From: Fistulifera solaris
Lineage: Eukaryota > Bacillariophyta > Bacillariophyceae > Naviculales > Stauroneidaceae
NCBI GenBank assembly: GCA_030295235.1
Contig: AP026153.1
Span: 1 to 64,000, forward strand
DNA: 64,000 nt
Reading direction: 5' to 3'
Shown in pieces: positions 61,155 through 64,000 of the stretch (positions are counted from its first letter, which is position 1; each line of letters starts with the position of its first letter). The position numbers were made by a program, and so were the translations under genes. Below the pieces are notes generated by a model. The model searched no databases and was not told the origin of the DNA. It was given only the letters and a program-made list of their open reading frames with translations.

Positions 61155-64000
61155 ATGATGATCATGAACAGGATGAAAAAGGTGAGTCCTTTTGCGTGTT
61201 TCTGTTGTTCTATTTTCATTCCGTCTCACAACATCTATTTGCAGCTCTTTCGCTGTTGCTGCTGCTATTGATTGCCAGGGCGGACGCCCAGGTACCCGTG
61301 TTTTCTTGCCAGTTGAGTAAAACGGTTCCCTTGACCAACTATCGGGAAACGACGGAAGTGAAATTGGTCAACACCAAAGCATTGCCGTCGGAAGTCTGTG
61401 TGCTCTGGCGCATCACGTCGTCGGGGGCGCGGGTGCCGGTGGCTCGCTCGTACGATGGCAACAACTGGGAGGCGCACAGCGGAACTTACGCGAGACAGAA
61501 ATTCACGTGCGTGAGTGGCGTTTGCACCACAAAACTACCGGCCAAGACGGACACGCAGCGTTACGAGTTGGTTTCCTACCAGCGCAGGGCGCTCAGTAAA
61601 GATGAGATGGCGGCTCGTTTTTGGAGCAGACTACGTTTGGTCCTCGACTGGATGAGATTCGTGCCTTTCCGGATGCAACGACGCAGACGCTCGCTCGTTG
61701 GATTCAGAGTCAAGCGGCATTGCCGATCACTTCGCATCGCGCGGAGTTTCGTAAGCGTCTCAACCATCGCTTTCCCACTAGTGCGAAAACGACGGTCGGT
61801 CGAGTGACTCAGCCATGTGAAGTCGGTACCCGCTATCGTCGTGCCGCTTTTACCGATAAAGATGTGGGAGCTTTTGTGGAAGTCCGAACGGTGTCTTCAA
61901 CCCAGAAAGCACTTTCGATTGGAGGAAAGCTACGCACGGTGATCAATGCCAGTAAACTCTACGTCAACGCGGTCCAAACAAATCAGCAACTGGCGGATGG
62001 AAAGTAAGTAACAACACTGTGCTTGTTTCGTTCTCAACTCTATCGGTTTTTATTAACTACTTTTCGATGCAGATATCTCATTTGCGATCAGGTGGAAGCA
62101 CGGCTTGGTGGGCAGTTTCGTTTGAAGCACAATAACGTTTGTGGAAATTTCTTCGCTGACAGTCAAGTCGTGGGCAATCCTGCCATCAACTTGGACGCTT
62201 CCAGTGCAGCGACGGTCAAAATTTTCGATCTGAGCAACAAGGCGAAGGTGGTGGATATTCAGTACAATAAGGTGGCTCAGGATCTTCTTCTTACCGTCCC
62301 TTTGAGTCAATGCTCTCAAGTTCCTCAAGATGGACACGTGTTCGGCATCTTCGATGGCAAGTACTGGCTCCATGACCCGCGTTTCGTTGTCGACGAGAAC
62401 TCTCTGGAGAAACCAAACAACGAAATTTGCTCTTCGGCCCCTCCTACGTTTCTCAACGAAGCATCGTGCGTGATATCCCAAACGGCTCCGTGTGTGACCT
62501 CATCAGCACCCTTGAGCGTGTCGTCAACAGTTCAATTGACCATTGCCACGCTGCAACAAGCATACAAGGACACGGGCAAGCTGATGTATGCTGTGAATGG
62601 TCTGAGAGGCCCATGGGACCCTCCCTGTAAGGCTGGGACTACTTCTCGTTGGGTGGTGGTCAATGTGGATTGTACCGACACCACCATGAAGGATTCGACT
62701 CGTACATTCCTCCAGAATTTACTAGTAGAGGCCAAAACCACGCAAAGCAATCCGTACATGCTGGATGTCTTCATGCCTTTTGCTGGTTGTGACGCGACTG
62801 ACGCAAATGGGCTCTACTATAGGATTGCTGCCAACGGCAAATGCTATGAGAACGTTCACCCAAATCATTGGCAGGTTTTTGATTTTACTGCTTGGGCCGC
62901 CCAGCATCCTGGTGGGGCTCCAGCTATCGAGCAGTTTGCGCTGAGGGGTGAATTCGTTCTTAACTTTCCGGATTGGCACACTACGGATCGATGGACAACT
63001 TACTCGAAACAGTTGACGAGTATCGGACGTTTTGGTGACACTGTTCCTGCTATCGGAGATCCACAACCCGGTCCTATCGAGGGAGGGGTCTCTCTGGTTT
63101 GTGGAAGTCCGTTCGAAGTCGCAAACAATGCATCCTTGGCCGGTTCGTTGCTAGCAGGTGCTTTCGACATTGTCACTTCTGAGAGCAAAACGACACCGGA
63201 ATCAAGATTGATGGAACAGAATCTGATGATCTGGATGGATGTTGCGTTGAATAGTAAGGACCAACTGAGGCAACGAATTGCGTGGGCATTGAGTCAGATT
63301 CTAGTTGTGGCCCCATACGCCCTTGAGTCGTGGTACACCAACGAAGTGTTTCTGACATACTATGACATCTTTGTAAGGCACGCCTTCGGAAACTATCGCG
63401 ACATCCTCAAAGAAGTGTCTTACTCTCCAGCGATGGCCGAGATGCTGAGCTATCTCAATAGCGAAAGGTAAATGCTAGTTGCCAACTCGTTCTTTTCGCA
63501 TTGACTAAGAACTCACAAACCCTTAGCACCGCAATTGTCTTCGACATAAAGAAGCAACTCCAATTTGCTGATGAAAACTTTTCTCGCGAGTTAATGCAGT
63601 TGTTTAGCGTAGGCCTTTATCAGTTGAATCAAGACGGGTCGCTGCTGTTAAATAGAAACAACCTCCCCGTGCTGACTTATACGAACGATGACATCATGGA
63701 GTATGCTAGGATGTGGACCGGTTTCAAGCAACAGCCTCGTCGAAACAATGTCGAAGATTTCCCCTCGCCTTGGACTGGAAGTCTTGTCGACCCTATGATG
63801 ATTCGAGTCGAAGCAAGAGACAGTTTGCCAAAGGTGAGTTGATGGCTTCTTCTGCTTTTCTTAAAATACGCTTGGCGAAAACTTATTATACTACCTCTTT
63901 CTGTTCAGATGGGTCTGAATCGTGCGTACGTCGGAGATGGATACCCCTTGTGCTCCGACTTGCCAAGCCAGCACTTTTTGAAGCGTGGAGCAACCTACCG
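61155..64000 (+). CDS. Gene E: secreted DUF1800 / cytochrome b5-like / DUF1501 fusion, cut by window end
   Basis: 5' part of a family member. Exon 1 ends at 61181 (ATGs at 61155, 61158, 61164 and 61173), then exons 61245-62003, 62073-63467, 63527-63833 and 63909 onward; introns 59-75 bp. Signal peptide core LSLLLLLLIARADAQ begins exon 2. The A run 61176-61180 is probably one base short, because the ATGs are otherwise out of phase with exon 2. AARF...EQTTFGPRLDEIR is broken by one missing base at 61618-61622. The b5-like insert has HPGG (His codon 62905-62907) and partner His 62977-62979. DUF1800 core NFSRELMQL is followed by an exon starting MGLNRAYVGDGYPLC, where the window ends. DUF1501 lies beyond and is inferred from the paralogues. 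It shares with C the intron after the SYL.S motif, so E and C are probably the closest pair in structure. Confidence 0.87.

Noticed and set aside
1-64000. LTR retroelements or other virus-like elements
   Set aside because: No reverse transcriptase, integrase or capsid motifs and no long direct terminal repeats were seen in the long frames.
1-64000. tRNA or rRNA genes
   Set aside because: No stretch with a convincing T-loop box plus matching acceptor stem, and no ribosomal RNA signature, was noticed by eye. A covariance-model scan would be decisive.

Overview
The window is the left end of a eukaryotic chromosome. It opens with about 313 bp of C-rich telomere repeat (CCCTAA on this strand, TTAGGG on the other) and runs inward through a subtelomeric domain. 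Short GT-AG introns (59-97 bp), stramenopile/diatom-like gene content (a membrane-anchored farnesyl diphosphate synthase, secreted DUF1800-DUF1501 fusions, a proline-rich secreted protein with a Ser/Lys STKSTKSKKSKS tail) and compact spacing suggest a diatom, probably a pennate. The species cannot be fixed from the sequence alone.

Layout: telomere (1-313); gene-poor subtelomere; farnesyl diphosphate synthase on the minus strand (1989-3518); DUF1800-DUF1501 gene A, minus (4087-10263); seven members (CR1-CR7) of a secreted cysteine-rich family (11347-25294), of which CR4-CR7 are same-strand duplicates about 2.6-2.8 kb apart; divergent DUF1800-DUF1501 gene B, minus (27172-33629); a 1.4-kb non-autonomous hAT-type transposon with a perfect 8-bp target duplication (34167-35563); DUF1800-DUF1501 gene C, plus (36986-43339); two decayed LRR-like paralogues (44263-45805 and 46436-47949); a secreted proline-rich Lys/Ser-tailed protein (49318-50400) and a partial copy of its 3' end; three arrays of short palindromes (45902-46305, 51302-51500, 52391-52731); then DUF1800-DUF1501 genes D (53849-59555) and E (from 61155, cut by the window end).

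The most unusual content is the large secreted fusion family A-E. Each protein has a signal peptide, a Cys-containing N-terminal region, a DUF1800 domain split by two insertions, and a C-terminal DUF1501 domain. The first insertion looks like a cytochrome b5 fold: an HPGG motif is followed by a second histidine exactly 24 residues later in A, B, C and E. Gene D has lost this module cleanly and in frame. In bacteria DUF1800 and DUF1501 are typically separate neighbouring genes. Here they are fused, multiplied near a telomere and interleaved with a second secreted Cys-rich family, which suggests (inference only) an extracellular or cell-wall system.

Nearly every long gene carries single-base length errors relative to its paralogues, mostly in short homopolymers. 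That pattern fits residual long-read assembly error better than wholesale pseudogenisation. I therefore annotate these as genes with probable sequence errors, and keep the pseudogene label for the two LRR-like copies and for CR2, which has an in-frame TAG.
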